Of a stretch of DNA of 64,000 nucleotides, positions 61,897-64,000 are shown piece by piece. The position numbers and the translations under genes are program-made. Positions within the stretch are counted from its first letter, which is position 1; the number at the start of each line of letters is the position of its first letter. The stretch comes from Paenibacillus_AB sp036577625 (GTDB lineage: Bacteria; Bacillota; Bacilli; Paenibacillales; NBRC-103111): contig NZ_JARBDC010000088.1 of assembly GCF_036577625.1 (NCBI RefSeq), positions 202,417 through 266,416 of the forward strand, given 5' to 3'. A model generated the notes under the pieces. That model had not been told where the DNA came from and did not search any database. It saw only the letters and a program-made list of their open reading frames with translations.

Positions 61897-61912
61897 TTGA
61901 GTATATACTCAA
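61897..61912. promoter_or_regulatory. TetR operator, copy 1
   Basis: TTGAGTATATACTCAA is a perfect 16-bp palindrome in the gap between the HXXEE gene and its TetR regulator. A near-identical site lies upstream of the regulator gene itself. Confidence 0.7.
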
Positions 61913-62002
61913 TTTTAGGGCAAAAAAAATGGTGTAACGTCAGGCGGCATCACGGCGCGGCGCAAGATCGGTTTCGAATGCCTGCGACCGATCCCGGCCG
62001 AC

Positions 62003-62629
62003 TTATTCGGCCCCGGGCTTGCCGCCCGATTCAACCAAACCGTACAGCAGCAGCCGGACAAGCCGCCGAACGTACGCCTCGTCATCGAGCGTCTGCACGC
62101 TGCGTCCGTAGCGGGATTGGAGCATGAAGTATACGAGAATGGACGATGTGAGCATCGTCATTGCGATTTCGGGCGTGCCTTCGCCCTGCCGATCGCCAGC
62201 CCCAGCCAATCGCCGCCCGATCATCGTTCCGCCGACGGCGCCGATATTTTCGATCAGGTGCAGCACCTCACGGGAAACCGTCTCGTCCCGAATCATGTCC
62301 GGCGACCAGATCAGCCTCAAGTAATCGATATGTTCGTTCAAAAACCGGAGATAGCGAAGCCCGTACTGCGCGAGCGCTTCCTCCAGAGGCAGCTTGGCCC
62401 ATTGCTCCTCCGCCTCTTGGATGCGCATGAAAAAGGTGAAATGGGTGACGACTTCGAGCAGCAGCTTCCGTTTGTCGCCGAAATAGTAGAAAATAAGCCC
62501 TTCCGCGACGCCGCACTCGCTTGCGATCTCTTTCGTCGTAGTGGCATGGAATCCTTTTTGCGAAAAAAGCTTCAGCGCCGTTTCGAGAATGCGCTGCTTT
62601 TTCGAATGGTTGCCGTCTTTGCCGGCCAT
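62003..62629 (-). CDS. TetR-family transcriptional regulator
   Basis: A 208-residue regulator: N-terminal HTH (about 10-56, with ATTTKEIASECGVAEGLIFY and YFGDKRKLL), then an all-helical ligand domain. The start is the ATG at 62627-62629. It is preceded by a palindrome (62673-62688), and a second one lies before the HXXEE gene, so it probably represses both itself and that gene. Confidence 0.9.
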   Translation of the reverse strand: MAGKDGNHSKKQRILETALKLFSQKGFHATTTKEIASECGVAEGLIFYYFGDKRKLLLEVVTHFTFFMRIQEAEEQWAKLPLEEALAQYGLRYLRFLNEHIDYLRLIWSPDMIRDETVSREVLHLIENIGAVGGTMIGRRLAGAGDRQGEGTPEIAMTMLTSSILVYFMLQSRYGRSVQTLDDEAYVRRLVRLLLYGLVESGGKPGAE

Positions 62630-62672
62630 GCGATTCGCCTCCGTCCGCGTCGAATGCGGTAACGCGCGAGTT

Positions 62673-62688
62673 TTGAGTGTTTACTCAA
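62673..62688. promoter_or_regulatory. TetR operator, copy 2
   Basis: TTGAGTGTTTACTCAA matches the site at 61897-61912 at 14 of 16 positions and lies 43 bases upstream of the TetR start. Confidence 0.7.
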
Positions 62689-62731
62689 ATTATACTCGCG
62701 GCTCGAACGGTGTCAAGTCGGCCGGACCGCC

Positions 62732-63035
62732 GATAGTGCGCTTTGGAGCGCTATTTCGCGGGAATGGGCGGTGGCCTCCCGCCGATAATGCGCTTTTGAG
62801 CACTATTCGGGCCGATGCCCACGCTCATGGCGGCGATTTTGCGCCGATAGTGCGCTTTTGAACGCTATTGTCGCGAAAACGACCGCCGCCTCACGCCGAT
62901 AATGCGCATTGGAGCACTATTCGGGCCGATGCCCGCGCTCACAGTAGCGGTTTTGCGCCGATAGTGCGCTTTTGAACGTTATTGTCGCGAAAACGACCGC
63001 CGCCTCCCGCCGATAGTGCGCTTTGGAGCACTATC
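62732..63035. repeat. Six-unit phased palindrome array (GTGC/GCAC type)
   Basis: Units of 24 bases start at 62732, 62784, 62846, 62898, 62960 and 63012 (spacings 52, 62, 52, 62, 52). Each is GATAGTGC or GATAATGC, an eight-base loop, then GCACTATT or a variant. The 114-base double unit recurs nearly unchanged: 62784-62897 and 62898-63011 differ at only about ten positions. It fills the 62689-63137 gap between the TetR gene and the extracellular protein. Confidence 0.9.
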
Positions 63036-63137
63036 CGGGCTGCTGTCTGCTCTCTCGAAGCCTATCAAAGGCAAAAGGAAACAGACCGCCCCCAGCCGGG
63101 ATGGCGATCTATTCCAACGCGATACATGCAAATTACA

Positions 63138-64000
63138 TTACCGTTCGATCCGGACGCTTCCTTGCAGCCGCTCCCCCGAGCGGACGAATACGGGAGCCGA
63201 CGACAAATCGGTTCCTTTCCATACGGCGAGCGTGACGGTTCCGTCCCGGGCCATCAAACGGACCGTATGGACGTCTCCCTCATAGACGGCAACCCCCTGC
63301 GCATAAACGCGCTCGCCGTCAAGAACAAGCCAGTCGAACGCGGATACGGTCCAATCGGCGCCTTGCGGCTCGGCGTGAACGCGCATCGTCCCCTGCGCGA
63401 CGCCCCGGCCGTCGGCCGTCACCCGGCTTTCGACGTGCAGCTTGTTCGCCCGCGTCCCGATAAGCGGATCGCCGCCCGGCGTCAGGTCGATATGGCCGTT
63501 GACGCCCGCCGCTCCCGGAGCCGACTCGAACACGGCGATATCTGCCGTCGTCTCCGACGGCGTGTAGTAGCCGTTGCCGAGCAGCCGCGCCTTCACTTGG
63601 TACAGTCCGCTCGGCAAGCCGACCGCAGCGGATGCGACCCCTGCCGCATCGGTCGCATAAACGGCGTCCGCGACGGCGGCGACCGGCGATAAGCTGCCGT
63701 CCGGATTCCACGCCGATACCGTGAACCGGACGGGCAGTCCCGCCAGCTCGCCCAAGCTCCCGTCCGGCTCCTGCACGACCTGCGCCGACAGCGTCACGCC
63801 GCCGCTGCCGCCGCCCGTACCCGCTCCCGCGATCGCGAACTTGCGCGCGCCCGTATACGCGAGCGACGCCTGCTCCGCGCTCGCCGCCAGCCGGCCGGCC
63901 GCTTCGTTGCCGCGGTAAAACGCCGCCGCGTCCCCGGCGAACGCCGCCTGCACCGGCTGCCCGCCGCTCCCGCCCCCGCTCTCGCCCGCATCCGCGCCTG
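63138..64000 (-). CDS. C-terminal part of a large extracellular protein (runs off right edge)
   Basis: The minus strand is open from base 64000 to a stop at 63138 (about 287 residues). After a Gly/Ser linker come an Ig/filamin-like domain (LPVRFTVSAWNPDGSLSPVA to TTADIAVFES) and a last domain with LHVESRVTADGRGVAQGTMR and AFDWLVLDGERVYAQGVAVY. The last domain resembles the small C-terminal post-COAP type domains of secreted phosphoesterases and adhesin-like proteins. The enzyme or sugar-binding part lies outside the window, so function is undetermined. Repeats of the six-unit array lie just downstream. Confidence 0.7.
   Translation of the reverse strand, partial: GADAGESGGGSGGQPVQAAFAGDAAAFYRGNEAAGRLAASAEQASLAYTGARKFAIAGAGTGGGSGGVTLSAQVVQEPDGSLGELAGLPVRFTVSAWNPDGSLSPVAAVADAVYATDAAGVASAAVGLPSGLYQVKARLLGNGYYTPSETTADIAVFESAPGAAGVNGHIDLTPGGDPLIGTRANKLHVESRVTADGRGVAQGTMRVHAEPQGADWTVSAFDWLVLDGERVYAQGVAVYEGDVHTVRLMARDGTVTLAVWKGTDLSSAPVFVRSGERLQGSVRIER

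Noticed and set aside
62732..63035. CRISPR array
   Set aside because: Spacing alternates between 52 and 62 and the DNA between palindromes is itself repeated, so there are no unique spacers, and no cas genes are present.

Overview
The window looks like chromosomal DNA of a GC-rich, endospore-forming member of the Paenibacillaceae (Paenibacillus/Cohnella type). The evidence is a complete gerABC-type germinant-receptor operon, an Sda sporulation-checkpoint gene preceded by DnaA boxes, strong Bacillota ribosome-binding sites, lipoprotein sugar-binding proteins paired with AraC regulators, and many glycoside hydrolases. I found no rRNA, tRNA, phage module, complete insertion sequence or CRISPR array. 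The assignment is inference from gene content.

Layout. 1-3.4 kb: 5' end of an AraC gene, an alpha/beta hydrolase and a divergent GH36 alpha-galactosidase-like enzyme that share an operator-like repeat. 3.7-5.3 kb: a SulP anion transporter with a frameshift. 5.4-10.8 kb: one minus-strand cluster of a secreted protein, an ABC-2 exporter, a histidine kinase, a response regulator and a membrane protein. 11-17 kb: MATE efflux pump, gerA/gerB/gerC, DUF975 protein. 17-19.6 kb: orphan sugar-binding lipoprotein with divergent AraC regulator. 19.8-29.6 kb: a peptidoglycan-sugar salvage locus made of two PIG-L deacetylase paralogues, a GNAT, a NamZ-type muramidase without signal peptide, a MurR/RpiR regulator, an ABC sugar importer and divergent MurQ. 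30-33 kb: a decayed ECF sigma factor overlapping a solute-binding protein that has no signal peptide. 33-38 kb: FAD enzyme and sugar-binding protein with divergent AraC, then a broken binding protein. 38.3-42 kb: GH29 and GH95 fucosidases behind a perfect palindromic operator. 42-44 kb: a binding protein and an AraC gene that have both lost their 5' ends. 44-47.6 kb: type II NADH dehydrogenase (with a Rex-like box) divergent from a ferredoxin-NADP reductase. 47.6-52 kb: two ABC exporter pairs, one under a YtrA-type GntR regulator. 51.9-52.7 kb: queuosine-precursor transporter with a preQ1-I riboswitch. 52.9-64 kb: RDD protein, amidoligase, TetR/SDR pair, two methyltransferases (one a MerR fusion), sda, an esterase, an HXXEE protein with a TetR regulator and shared operator, and the 3' part of a large extracellular protein.

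The most unusual feature is a family of 24-bp imperfect palindromes in intergenic DNA. Five arrays of four units (26.5, 29.7, 37.9, 56.3 and 59.5 kb) have unit starts spaced about 51, 62, 51. One array of six units (62.7 kb) is spaced 52, 62, 52, 62, 52. Two-unit versions lie near 22.9 and 36.8 kb. The core sequence differs between arrays while the geometry does not, and in three arrays the first and second halves run in opposite orientation. I do not recognise this as a named family.

How the genes fit together. Most of the window concerns scavenging of carbohydrates and cell-wall sugars, each set under a local regulator, plus envelope-stress or antibiotic-export modules. Several genes carry frameshifts, a nonsense codon or deletions. 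These could be true decay or, for the single-base ones, sequencing error.
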